Program-made: the position numbers and the translations under genes
Notes under the pieces: generated by a model
The model's input: the letters and a program-made list of their open reading frames with translations, nothing else
The model's database searches: none
Told to the model about the DNA's origin: nothing
In this document: positions 8,759 to 17,530 of the stretch, one piece after another
Layout of the letters: every line of letters starts with the position of its first letter
Position numbering within the stretch: the stretch's first letter is position 1
Source of the DNA: Flavobacterium potami
Lineage (GTDB): Bacteria; Bacteroidota; Bacteroidia; Flavobacteriales; Flavobacteriaceae
DNA length: 64,000 nt
Reading direction: 5' to 3'
Assembly: GCF_020026915.1 (NCBI RefSeq)
Contig: NZ_JAINUY010000001.1
Location: 124,001-188,000 of the forward strand

Positions 8759-11700
8759 ATGAAAAAACTAATGACTAACTTTATTCATTGGAAAGCTAAC
8801 CACAGAGCAGTTCCTTTGATATTATTTTTGTTGCTGACAAGTAATTTTATTACGGCTCAGGTAAAAGTTTCAGGAACTGTTTCTGATGAAAAAGGACTAT
8901 CAATTCCGGGTGCAAACATCTCGGTTGCAGGTTCTAAAGTGACGGTTTCTACGGACTTCGATGGAAAATACTCTATTGATGTTGCGCCAAATGCTACCTT
9001 ATTATTCTCTTTTATCGGGTTTACCACACAGAAGGTTGCTGTAGAAGGTAAAAAGACAATCAATGTAATTTTAAAATCCAATGCCGAAGATCTAAAAGAT
9101 GTAGTCGTAATTGGATACGGAACTCAAAAACGTAAAGATGTAAATAGTGCTATTTCTAGTATCGCTTCCAAAGATATTGAAAATCTTAAGCTTGCCTCTT
9201 TTGATCAGATGATGCAGGGAAAAGCGGCGGGGGTAGTCGTAAATAGTAACTCTGGAGAGCCAGGTAGTAATGTCTCTGTTAGAATTCGTGGAGTCTCTTC
9301 TTTGACTGGTACAAATGAGCCTTTGTACGTAATTGATGGTGTGCCGATTTCTGGAGATGCACGAAATTCTTCTACTTCGGGTAGAAATGCTGCTGGAGAT
9401 TCTAACTTTTCCAACAACGGAAATATTACTGTAAGTCCACTGGCACTTATTAATCCAAGTGACATTGAGTCAATTGATATTTTAAAAGATGCTTCTGCAA
9501 CAGCAATCTACGGTTCAAGAGGAGCAAATGGAGTTGTAATTGTGACAACAAAATCGGGAAGAAAAGGAACTGGAAAACTGACTTTCGAAAATTCATATTC
9601 TATTAGTAATCTACCTAAAAAATTGCCTTCGATGAACTTGCAGGAATATGCAACACATCAAAATGCTTTATCAAATGTTTATGATCCGTCTTCAAAACGT
9701 CCAGAATTTGCTCATCCTGAACTTTTAGGAAAAGGTACAGATTGGCAAGATGCTATTTATGAAACAGGATTAATGACTTCTAATCAATTATCTTTTTCAG
9801 GCGGGAAAGAAGGAATTAGCTATTATATCTCTGGAGGTGTTTTAAATCAAGAAGGTATCGTAATCGAATCTGGATTTAAAAGATACAATGTTAGAGCAAA
9901 TATAGATGCTAGAGTAAATAGTTTTATTAAGGTTGGAATTAATGTAAGTGGAGCACTTACGGATGAAAAACTGACTTTAAACGGACAATTTAATGGTGTT
10001 GTGGCGACTTCGCTTTTGGCAACTCCAGATGTGGCAGTTAGAGAGTTAGATGGAGCTTTTGCTGGACCTACGAGCGGTCTTTCTTTTGTAAATCCTGTTG
10101 CTACATCTTTATTGGGGTCTAATACTTTAGTTAGAAAAAACTATTCTGGAAATTTTTATACACAAGTTGATATTCTTAAAGGTTTAGAATACCGTTTTGA
10201 AGCAGGTGGATATATTTATGATAATTTAGGACAGCGATTTGATCCGATGTATTCTTTGGGGAATGCTGTAAAGAGTTTTGCTAACTTATATTACAACCCA
10301 TCTTCAGGTAATTCATGGAACTTAAAAAACATGCTTACTTACAGAAAAACTATTGACAAGCATAATTTTACCGTTTTAGCTGTTCAGGAATCCAATAGAG
10401 CACATTGGGAAGGTTATTCTATAGAAGGAAATGGATACAAAGATAACAGTAACCAAACTCTTGCGGGAGGTGATTTGACAAAAGCAGTTCTTAAAAGTAC
10501 GTATTCTGGAACTCAAACTTTATCATCTTATTTAGGAAGGGTTGTTTATGATTATGGAGATAGATACGGTATTTCTGCCGCAGTAAGAACAGACGGATCT
10601 TCTAAGTTTTTCGTTGGAAACAAATGGGGAGTTTTTAGTTCTGCAAGTGGTTCATGGAAAATTTCTAATGAGTCTTTCATGGAAGGAACCAAAAAATATG
10701 TTGATAATATCAAGCTAAGATTTGGATGGGGGCAAACAGGAAACAATCAAATCGGAAATAATCTATACGATTCTAATCTTCACGTAGTGGTAAGTTCAAT
10801 GGGAACTTCTTATCTTCCTTCAAACACTCCGAATAAAGATTTGAAATGGGAAACTCAAGATCAAACAAATTTAGGTTTAGATTTCACATTGTTTCAATCA
10901 AAATTTTCAGCATCGGTTGATGTTTATAAAAAAGTATCTAAAAACTTCTTGTATCAAGTTCCGTTGCCAAACTACCTTTCTGGTGGAGGTGATTACGAAG
11001 GAGGTGTGAATCCTCCATATTTTAACCTTGGAAGTATGCAGAATAAAGGTATCGAGATTACACTTGGATATCGTAACAAATTCTCAGAAAACTTCTCTTG
11101 GGACTCCAGTCTTAACTTTACCAAATATGAAAATAAAGTTACGGATATGGCAGGTTTGAATATCGTGAAATCAACCAATACACTTGCTTATAATACAGTA
11201 AGTGTTTCGAGAACAAAAGAAGGTCTTCCGATTGGTTCGTTTTTAGGATATGAGGCTGTAGGAATTTACAGAACAGACGAAGATTTGTTGAAATACGGAC
11301 ATGTTGACGCCTCAGGACAAAGAGTGGTTTTGAAAAACGGTACAAACTCTTTATTACCTGAATTTGTGAAAGGAGATGTAATTTATAAAGATTTGAATAA
11401 TGATGGTAAGATTGACCAAAATGATTTAACGACAATTGGAAATCCGAACCCAAAATTCACTTACGGTTTTACTAATAACTTCAAATATAAAAATGTTGAC
11501 TTGTCTATTTTTCTTCAAGGAACTGCAGGAAATAAATTGTTGAATTTAACTCGTGCATCTGGAACAATGAATAGTAATCTAGGAACAAATTATTTAACTG
11601 AAGCTGCAGATTTCTACTCTGCGACCAATTTAGATGGATCTTTGCCAACACCATCTAGTTATAATCATATTAATAATGCAGTTTCTAGCCGTATGGTCGA

Positions 11701-11950
11701 AAATGGTTCTTATCTAAGAATTCAGAACGTGACCTTAGGGTATTCACTTCCATCAGATATCATTTCAAAAATAAAATTATCAAGATTGAGAGTATATGCT
11801 TCTGGTCAGAACTTATTCACTTTTACCAAATATACAGGTTATGATCCAGAGGTAGGAGCTTATAATCAGGATGCATTAATGTCAGGAATTGATAATGGAC
11901 GTTATCCTGTGCCAAGACTAATTTCTTTTGGTTTTAATGTTGAATTTTAA
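8759..11950 (+). CDS. SusC/RagA-family TonB-dependent glycan importer
   Basis: A 1063-residue outer-membrane receptor. After a signal peptide ending near ITAQ (residue 34) comes a carboxypeptidase-regulatory-like domain (VSGTVSDEKGLSIPGANISV to about 115), a TonB-box-like VVVIGYGTQKRKDV, the plug with GVSSL and PLYVIDGVPISGD, and the SusC signature DATAIYGSRGANGVVIVTT. The rest is a 22-strand barrel ending with aromatic F (FGFNVEF). SusC proteins pass oligosaccharides bound by SusD into the periplasm with TonB energy. The susD gene follows by 11 bases. Expected cargo: manno- or galactomanno-oligosaccharides. Confidence 0.95.
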   Translation: MKKLMTNFIHWKANHRAVPLILFLLLTSNFITAQVKVSGTVSDEKGLSIPGANISVAGSKVTVSTDFDGKYSIDVAPNATLLFSFIGFTTQKVAVEGKKTINVILKSNAEDLKDVVVIGYGTQKRKDVNSAISSIASKDIENLKLASFDQMMQGKAAGVVVNSNSGEPGSNVSVRIRGVSSLTGTNEPLYVIDGVPISGDARNSSTSGRNAAGDSNFSNNGNITVSPLALINPSDIESIDILKDASATAIYGSRGANGVVIVTTKSGRKGTGKLTFENSYSISNLPKKLPSMNLQEYATHQNALSNVYDPSSKRPEFAHPELLGKGTDWQDAIYETGLMTSNQLSFSGGKEGISYYISGGVLNQEGIVIESGFKRYNVRANIDARVNSFIKVGINVSGALTDEKLTLNGQFNGVVATSLLATPDVAVRELDGAFAGPTSGLSFVNPVATSLLGSNTLVRKNYSGNFYTQVDILKGLEYRFEAGGYIYDNLGQRFDPMYSLGNAVKSFANLYYNPSSGNSWNLKNMLTYRKTIDKHNFTVLAVQESNRAHWEGYSIEGNGYKDNSNQTLAGGDLTKAVLKSTYSGTQTLSSYLGRVVYDYGDRYGISAAVRTDGSSKFFVGNKWGVFSSASGSWKISNESFMEGTKKYVDNIKLRFGWGQTGNNQIGNNLYDSNLHVVVSSMGTSYLPSNTPNKDLKWETQDQTNLGLDFTLFQSKFSASVDVYKKVSKNFLYQVPLPNYLSGGGDYEGGVNPPYFNLGSMQNKGIEITLGYRNKFSENFSWDSSLNFTKYENKVTDMAGLNIVKSTNTLAYNTVSVSRTKEGLPIGSFLGYEAVGIYRTDEDLLKYGHVDASGQRVVLKNGTNSLLPEFVKGDVIYKDLNNDGKIDQNDLTTIGNPNPKFTYGFTNNFKYKNVDLSIFLQGTAGNKLLNLTRASGTMNSNLGTNYLTEAADFYSATNLDGSLPTPSSYNHINNAVSSRMVENGSYLRIQNVTLGYSLPSDIISKIKLSRLRVYASGQNLFTFTKYTGYDPEVGAYNQDALMSGIDNGRYPVPRLISFGFNVEF

Positions 11951-11961
11951 TTAAAAATAAT

Positions 11962-13560
11962 ATGAAAAATATATATAAAAGAGGAAGCGTAGGTTTTATG
12001 GCTTTATTGATGTTGTTTTCATCCTCTTGTTCTCAAGATTTTATTGATGTTCCAGCAGAAGGTAATCCGACGATAGGAAGTTATTTTGATTCGGATCAAA
12101 AACTAGATAATGCAACCAACGGACTTTACGGTTTGGTTTGGTTTAATATGAATAAAGAAGGTTTTTATGGTATTACCGATGTTATTTCGGGCAATATGTA
12201 TGCTGATATTTATAATGACTTTGGAAATTTTACAGATTTAAGTTTTACCAATACATCAAGATACATTTCAGATTCTTGGAGATCTTGCTTTGGAGCTATT
12301 GCAAATTCAAATGCTTATATCAGTAATTTGCCTCAAAGTGTCGGGCCAAATGTTAGTAAAGAAGCTTTGAACAATGCCTTGGGCGAATGCCATTTTATTA
12401 GAGCGTTTTCTTATTTTTTCTTGGTAAGATTATGGGGAAATGTGCCTATTATTGAAAACAATGCTGATTATTCTAAAAATTTTGTTATTCCAAGTAATCC
12501 AACGGAAGACGTTTATAAATTCATCGAAAATGATTTAAAATTTGCAATTGCTAATCTAAGAACAAAAAATAGAGGTTCCGATTATGCATCAAATGCTCAC
12601 GTATCAAGCGGTTCTGCAAAAGCAATGCTTGCAAAAGTCTATTTATATCAAAAAAAATATGACTTAGCAAGACAAATGGCTCAGGAGGTAATTAACAGCG
12701 GAGAGTTTAAATTATTAGGAGGAGAAGAGCTTCCGGCTAGATCTTTTGCAGATTTATTTTTGCAAAAGAATAATAACAACGAAGAATCTATTTTTGCTTG
12801 GCAATGGACAGGAACTGGAGGGTATTTTGACGGAAACTTTACAAATACTTTGTTTGCTCCAGAAAACAGATTAGTAGAAACTACCTATTCAGGTCAGATT
12901 GCGCCATCTCAGGATTTAATTAAAAATGTTTTTGAAAATGGCGACAGAAGAAGAATCGAGACTTTTATGCTTCCAGGAGACTATTATCCTAATTTGACTT
13001 ACGCTAAAACGTTAGATCTGGGAGCTCCAAAAATTTTAGGATATACTTTTGAGCTACAATACGAAGCACAGAAATCAGGAGCGGGACTTAAGAAATATGT
13101 TATCGGAAAAGAAAATCTGCCAATTACCGGAGCATTTAATCCTGTAAATAATGGAGAAAGCAGTATGAATAGCTACATGATGCGTTACGCTGAATTGCTG
13201 TTAATTCATGCAGAAGCAATTTTGGGCGGACAAACAGGAAGTACTTCAGATGCAAATGCGCTTAGATCTTACAACGCAGTTCGAAAAAGAGCAGGACTTC
13301 CGGTAAAAAGCGTCATCACATTTGATGATATATTTAAAGAAAGACGTGCAGAATTGGCTTGCGAAGGAGATTATTATTTTGACTTAGGACGTCTGCCTTT
13401 TGAAAAAGCTAAAGCAATTTTAGAAGCGCAAAATAGAGGAAATAGAGAAGTTGAAAAACATATTACCATTTCGGCAACCAACCTTTTACTGCCATATCCT
13501 GCTGATGACTTAACTAAAAATCCAAAATTAACAGAAGTAGCACCATATACTTTTAAATAA
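11962..13560 (+). CDS. SusD/RagB-family surface glycan-binding lipoprotein
   Basis: A 532-residue lipoprotein (lipobox SSSC, C23) that caps the SusC barrel. SusD/RagB features: KLDNATNGLYGLVWFN, LNNALGECHFIRAFSYFFLVRLWGNVPII, VSSGSAKAMLAKVYLYQKKYDLA (TPR-like helices), YMMRYAELLLIHAEAI and IFKERRAELACEGDYYFDLGR. Length is normal. It binds oligosaccharides at the cell surface and hands them to SusC. Position between susC and the third lipoprotein gene indicates one transcript. Confidence 0.95.
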   Translation: MKNIYKRGSVGFMALLMLFSSSCSQDFIDVPAEGNPTIGSYFDSDQKLDNATNGLYGLVWFNMNKEGFYGITDVISGNMYADIYNDFGNFTDLSFTNTSRYISDSWRSCFGAIANSNAYISNLPQSVGPNVSKEALNNALGECHFIRAFSYFFLVRLWGNVPIIENNADYSKNFVIPSNPTEDVYKFIENDLKFAIANLRTKNRGSDYASNAHVSSGSAKAMLAKVYLYQKKYDLARQMAQEVINSGEFKLLGGEELPARSFADLFLQKNNNNEESIFAWQWTGTGGYFDGNFTNTLFAPENRLVETTYSGQIAPSQDLIKNVFENGDRRRIETFMLPGDYYPNLTYAKTLDLGAPKILGYTFELQYEAQKSGAGLKKYVIGKENLPITGAFNPVNNGESSMNSYMMRYAELLLIHAEAILGGQTGSTSDANALRSYNAVRKRAGLPVKSVITFDDIFKERRAELACEGDYYFDLGRLPFEKAKAILEAQNRGNREVEKHITISATNLLLPYPADDLTKNPKLTEVAPYTFK

Positions 13561-13577
13561 TTTTAAAAATAGTAAAC

Positions 13578-14633
13578 ATGAAAAATTTAAAAATTGTTTC
13601 AATAGTAGCATGTTTGACATGGGTATTATCTCTAGTGTTTTTTACTTCATGCTCTAACGACGATAGTACAGATGTCTATACAGGAGCTCCTGTGATAGAG
13701 TCGGTAATGCCTTCTGGTTATAATCTTGATGGGAGTATTAAACCATTAGAGCCAACAAAATTAGTAGATCCGAAAAACTATTATGTTATTCACGGTAAAG
13801 GATTTCTAAATACAACAAAAGTTTATTTTAATGATTACGATACGTATTTCAAGTCCACTTTTGTAACCGATACCGATATTATTATTCTTGTCGACGAGAA
13901 TACTCCTTATGCAAATGCTTCCAATAAATTAAAGGTTGTAACAAAGTCAGGAACAGCAGAGTTCGATTTGATGGTTGCGCCTCCAGTACCAACTTTCAGC
14001 GGATTCAATTATATCAACTGTGCAGAAGGAGATGAGGTAGTTATAAAAGGGAAGTATTTCTTAGATCCGATTGTTACATTGGCTAAAACGGATACGCAAC
14101 CAGCTGTTCCTGTTCAGGTTGTATCGTCGACTTTGGAGCAAATCGTAGTAAAAATTCCAGCCAACGCTAATCATAGATATTTGGCAGTAGCTAATATTTC
14201 TGGAACAGCGGTTTCAAAAGAAGCTATTGGTACAGCATTATATGATGATAAATTATACGGAATGCAGTGGGGAGGACCTTGGGCAGGAAAAGGTGTGAAT
14301 TTTGATTTTGCTGGAGATTCTTACCAAGGCGAAAAATCATGGCAATGGGAATTTGGACCTTGGGACGGTGGAAACTGGGGCTTCAATGTAGATATGGCTC
14401 CGTATAAAGCATTTAGAATTGCTGTAAAAGGTGCTAAAAATGGTCAGGTAAACTTTAATTTAAACGGCGGACCAAACTATGTAATTCCTGTAACCACAAC
14501 ATGGGTTTATATGGAAATTCCGCTAGATAAATTAGGTAATCCTTCAAGTTTGACAATGATTACTTTCCAAGAATCAAATAATGACGGTGGTAATACAGTA
14601 TTGTTTGATGATTTAGGATTTGTATTAAAATAA
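13578..14633 (+). CDS. Surface glycan-binding lipoprotein with IPT/TIG-like domains
   Basis: A 351-residue lipoprotein (FFTSCSND, C25). After the anchor come two IPT/TIG-type Ig-like stretches (PVIESVMPSG to about 135; PTFSGFNYINCAEGDEVVIKG from about 137) and a C-terminal beta-sandwich with many aromatics (WEFGPWDGGNWGF) ending VLFDDLGFVLK, which looks like a carbohydrate-binding module. This layout is that of SGBP-type proteins that follow susD in many loci. Expected role is to hold mannan at the surface. It starts 17 bases after susD; a strong terminator follows. Confidence 0.8.
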   Translation: MKNLKIVSIVACLTWVLSLVFFTSCSNDDSTDVYTGAPVIESVMPSGYNLDGSIKPLEPTKLVDPKNYYVIHGKGFLNTTKVYFNDYDTYFKSTFVTDTDIIILVDENTPYANASNKLKVVTKSGTAEFDLMVAPPVPTFSGFNYINCAEGDEVVIKGKYFLDPIVTLAKTDTQPAVPVQVVSSTLEQIVVKIPANANHRYLAVANISGTAVSKEAIGTALYDDKLYGMQWGGPWAGKGVNFDFAGDSYQGEKSWQWEFGPWDGGNWGFNVDMAPYKAFRIAVKGAKNGQVNFNLNGGPNYVIPVTTTWVYMEIPLDKLGNPSSLTMITFQESNNDGGNTVLFDDLGFVLK

Positions 14634-14657
14634 GATTCTGTTTTGAGTTAGTTTGTG

Positions 14658-14695
14658 AGATGTTCCCTAGTTGAAAAATTAGGGAACATCTTTTT
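14658..14695 (+). terminator. Terminator inside the mannan locus, after the glycan-binding gene
   Basis: Stem GATGTTCCCTAG / TTAGGGAACATC with an 8-base loop and a T-run after it. It separates susC/susD/SGBP from the GH27 and GH5 genes, so those two are transcribed at a lower level by read-through or from a promoter in the last 25 bases. Confidence 0.85.
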
Positions 14696-14718
14696 ATAAT
14701 AATTTAAGTTTTAATAAA

Positions 14719-15951
14719 ATGAAAAAAATCGCTTTGTTACTTGCTTTAAGTATTTTCAATTTTAGTTTCGGCCAAGGAAATACGCATAAACAGCAAGCTG
14801 GAAAATTTGAAGGTTTTGCTATGACACCTCCAATGGGCTGGAATTCTTGGAATACTTTTGCAACTAATATTGATGAGAAACTGGTAAAAGAAACTGCCGA
14901 TATTATGGTTTCTTCAGGTTTGGCAGCTGCTGGATATAATTATATAGTATTAGATGACGGATGGATGACGCACGAACGTGATGCAAACGGTGATCTAGTT
15001 CCAGATCCTGAAAAATTTCCAAGCGGTATGAAAGCGGTGATCGATTACGTTCATGCCAAAGGTTTAAAATTCGGATTATATAATTGTGCAGGAACAAAAA
15101 CTTGTGCTGGTTATCCAGGAACAAGAGGTTACGAATATCAGGATGCGAGATTTTATGCAAAATTAGGAATAGATTTTCTAAAATACGATTGGTGCAATAC
15201 GGAAGGAATTACAGCAAAAGAAGCCTATACTACAATGAGTAATGCGCTTAAAACAGCAGGAAGACCAATTGTGTTTAGTCTTTGTGAATGGGGAGACAAT
15301 CAGCCTTGGGAATGGGGGAAACCAATTGGGAATCTTTGGAGAATTTCAGGAGATATTTATCCGTGTTTTGATTGCGAATTCAAACATCCGGAAAATTGGT
15401 CTTCGTGGGGATTCATGAAAATTGCCGATATGAGAAAAGATATCCGTAAATATTCTGGACCAGATCATTGGAATGATTTTGATATGATGGAAGTAGGAAA
15501 TGAAATGAATGATACTGAAGATAAAACGCATTTTTCTATGTGGTGTATGTTGTCTTCGCCTTTATTTACTGGAAACGATTATAGAAAAATGTCAAAAGAA
15601 ACTTTGGCAATCTTAACGAATAAAGAATTAATTGCTGTCAATCAGGATAAATTGGGAATTCAAGGTTTTAAATATGCTATTTTAGATGGGGTAGAAGTTT
15701 GGGTAAAACCGCTTTCAGATGGAGCTTGGGCAGTTAGTTTTGTAAATAAAGCAGAAACTTCAAAAAAAATAAATTTTGATTGGAAGAAAAACACGATCAA
15801 AGATGTCGATTTTGGCTATGAGGCTGATTTCAATAAAACAATTTTCAAAATAAAAGATCTTTGGAAAAACAAAGAAATCGGAAATACGAAAAAGACCTTT
15901 ACTGCCGAAATAGCTTCGCACGATGTTATTACTTTAAAATTAATTCCCTAA
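14719..15951 (+). CDS. GH27 alpha-galactosidase
   Basis: A 410-residue enzyme with a signal peptide (to about FSFGQ, residue 19), so periplasmic or secreted. GH27 motifs in order: MTPPMGWNSWNTF (35-47), NYIVLDDGWM (74-83), LKYDWCN with nucleophile D157, LWRISGDI with acid/base D212, and HWNDFDMMEVGN (250-261). A C-terminal beta domain begins near AVNQDKLGIQG. The enzyme should remove alpha-1,6-galactose from galactomannan, clearing the way for mannanases. It is 13 bases before the GH5 ATG chosen here. Confidence 0.93.
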   Translation: MKKIALLLALSIFNFSFGQGNTHKQQAGKFEGFAMTPPMGWNSWNTFATNIDEKLVKETADIMVSSGLAAAGYNYIVLDDGWMTHERDANGDLVPDPEKFPSGMKAVIDYVHAKGLKFGLYNCAGTKTCAGYPGTRGYEYQDARFYAKLGIDFLKYDWCNTEGITAKEAYTTMSNALKTAGRPIVFSLCEWGDNQPWEWGKPIGNLWRISGDIYPCFDCEFKHPENWSSWGFMKIADMRKDIRKYSGPDHWNDFDMMEVGNEMNDTEDKTHFSMWCMLSSPLFTGNDYRKMSKETLAILTNKELIAVNQDKLGIQGFKYAILDGVEVWVKPLSDGAWAVSFVNKAETSKKINFDWKKNTIKDVDFGYEADFNKTIFKIKDLWKNKEIGNTKKTFTAEIASHDVITLKLIP

Positions 15952-15963
15952 AAGTTGTATTTT

Positions 15964-16926
15964 ATGAAACCAAAGTTTTGGTATGCCGCTTTTTTCTTTT
16001 TTATGATGGCAAATGTTTCTAAAGCACAGTTTGTAAAGAAACATGGTCAATTAAATGTTCAAGGAACGCAACTTGTCGATAAAAATAATAATCCAATAGT
16101 ATTACGCGGCTTAAGTTTTGGCTGGCATAGTTTGTGGCCAAGATTTTATAATGAAAGAGCAGTTAGCTGGTTAAAAAAAGATTTTAATTGTAATGTCGTC
16201 CGTGCAGCAATGGGCGTTGAGCTAGGAGATCATTCGTATATAAATGATCCAGAGTTTTCTAAAGAAAAAGTAGAAGCTGTTATAAAGGGGGCAATTAAAT
16301 CTGATATATATGTAATTATCGATTGGCACAGTCATAATGTTAATCTGAAAGCAGCGAAAGTTTTTTTTGCTGAGATGTCAAAAAAATATGCCAAGTATCC
16401 TAATATTATATATGAAGTTTTTAATGAGCCGGATTATGAAACTTGGTCGGAAGTAAAAAGCTATTCGGAGGAGATAATTAGAGTCATTCGAGAAAACGAT
16501 CCTAATAATATTATTTTGGTTGGATGTCCACATTGGGATCAGGATATCGATCGTCCAGCCGAAGATCCGATTGTAGGTTATACTAATATAATGTATACTA
16601 TGCACTTTTATGCAGCAACTCACGGAAAAGAATTACGAGATCGTACAGATGCTGCTATTAAAAGTGGTTTGCCAGTTTTTATTTCAGAATCAGCCGGAAT
16701 GGAAGCTTCGGGTGATGGTCCACTAAACTACAAAGCTTGGCAGGAATATATCGACTGGATGGAATCTAAAAAGTTAAGCTGGATTACCTGGTCGGTTTCT
16801 GATAAAGATGAAACCTGCTCTATTTTGAAAAAATCAGCAAGTTCCGAAGGAAAGTGGAAAGATGAAGATTTAAAAGAGTCCGGAATTAAAATACGTGAGT
16901 TTTTAAGAAAGTACAACAAAGAGTAA
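15964..16926 (+). CDS. GH5 (subfamily 2-like) beta-endoglucanase
   Basis: A 320-residue secreted enzyme (signal peptide to about SKAQ). GH5 features: NVVRAAMGV, VIIDWHSH (118-124), IIYEVFNEP with acid/base E155, MYTMHFYAATHG (210-221), FISESAG with nucleophile E242, and ITWSVSDKDETCS. The nucleophile strand reads SESAG where many endoglucanases have TEWG; the Glu is kept. GH5_2 enzymes cut beta-1,4-glucan or glucomannan, so this gene suggests glucomannan as a substrate of the locus. A TTG at 15955 would add MYF; the ATG at 15964 is preferred. A terminator follows, ending the locus. Confidence 0.87.
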   Translation: MKPKFWYAAFFFFMMANVSKAQFVKKHGQLNVQGTQLVDKNNNPIVLRGLSFGWHSLWPRFYNERAVSWLKKDFNCNVVRAAMGVELGDHSYINDPEFSKEKVEAVIKGAIKSDIYVIIDWHSHNVNLKAAKVFFAEMSKKYAKYPNIIYEVFNEPDYETWSEVKSYSEEIIRVIRENDPNNIILVGCPHWDQDIDRPAEDPIVGYTNIMYTMHFYAATHGKELRDRTDAAIKSGLPVFISESAGMEASGDGPLNYKAWQEYIDWMESKKLSWITWSVSDKDETCSILKKSASSEGKWKDEDLKESGIKIREFLRKYNKE

Positions 16927-16949
16927 AAAGTATTTTATTTATTTTTTGA

Positions 16950-16985
16950 AAAAGCCTGTTCCTGTAAAGAACAGGCTTTTTCATT
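16950..16985 (+). terminator. Terminator at the end of the mannan locus
   Basis: Stem AAAAGCCTGTTC / GAACAGGCTTTTT with a short loop, followed by T-rich sequence, 24 bases after the GH5 stop. Confidence 0.9.
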
Positions 16986-17142
16986 TTTACTAGTATTTCT
17001 ATGTGAAATGGCATTAGGAGTTTTAGTGCTTAAAACAATTTATATGACTTTATTTTTGTAGGAATTTTTTCTTGTAAATATTTGAGTTGATTTTCTTTTT
17101 TAAGGATTTTAAAGTATCGGCTTTTTTATTTTATTTTATTAT

Positions 17143-17167
17143 TACCCCCTAAAAAAATAGGGGTGTT
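17143..17167. other. Short GC hairpin in an AT-rich gap
   Basis: ACCCCCTA and TAGGGGT face each other across a run of A in an otherwise very AT-rich 604-base gap (16927-17530). The rest of the gap has a TATTTTTG motif at 17051-17058 that fits a -7 element and a possible gene remnant at 17352-17468. Function unknown; could be a protein site or a weak terminator. Confidence 0.4.
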
Positions 17168-17351
17168 GTGTTTTTTAAGTTTGTTTTTAAGATTCTTTAC
17201 TGATTTTTTGTAGTATTTTTTACTTTTACCTATGTTTATTTTGTTTAAAATGGTAAAATTATGTTATTGAATTTTCAAAAACAATAATCTATAAATATCA
17301 AATAATGATTATTGGAAGGTTAATTTTTGTAATCCGTAATTCTTTGCGTAA

Positions 17352-17468
17352 AACGTCAAAAAAGTAGTTTTGGATTATTCTGATGATACAAAAGTTAATA
17401 AATTCGCTAAAGAAAATGATGATGATTTGAGGAGATTAAAAGGTTTTAGAAATGACTTATACTATTAA
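17352..17468 (+). pseudogene. Possible coding remnant upstream of the porin gene
   Basis: One frame reads VLDYSDDTKVNKFAKENDD and then DLRRLKGFRNDLYY before TAA, a composition much more protein-like than the surrounding AT-rich DNA. There is no ATG; a TAA at 17349 closes the frame upstream, leaving about 38 codons. It may be the 3' remnant of a lost gene, or a very small gene starting at TTG 17370. I do not recognise the family. Confidence 0.3.
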
Positions 17469-17530
17469 AGTAGCTATATAAAAGATTAACTAACCAGAAT
17501 CAATTTAATAACTAAAAACCAATTTAAAAC

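Noticed and set aside
11139..11453. A 104-codon open frame opposite susC
   Set aside because: Antisense shadow of a clearly coding SusC sequence, without any domain or start signal.
16927..17530. Small RNA gene in the long gap before the porin
   Set aside because: A TATTTTTG motif and a GC hairpin are present but too far apart and too weak to define a transcript.
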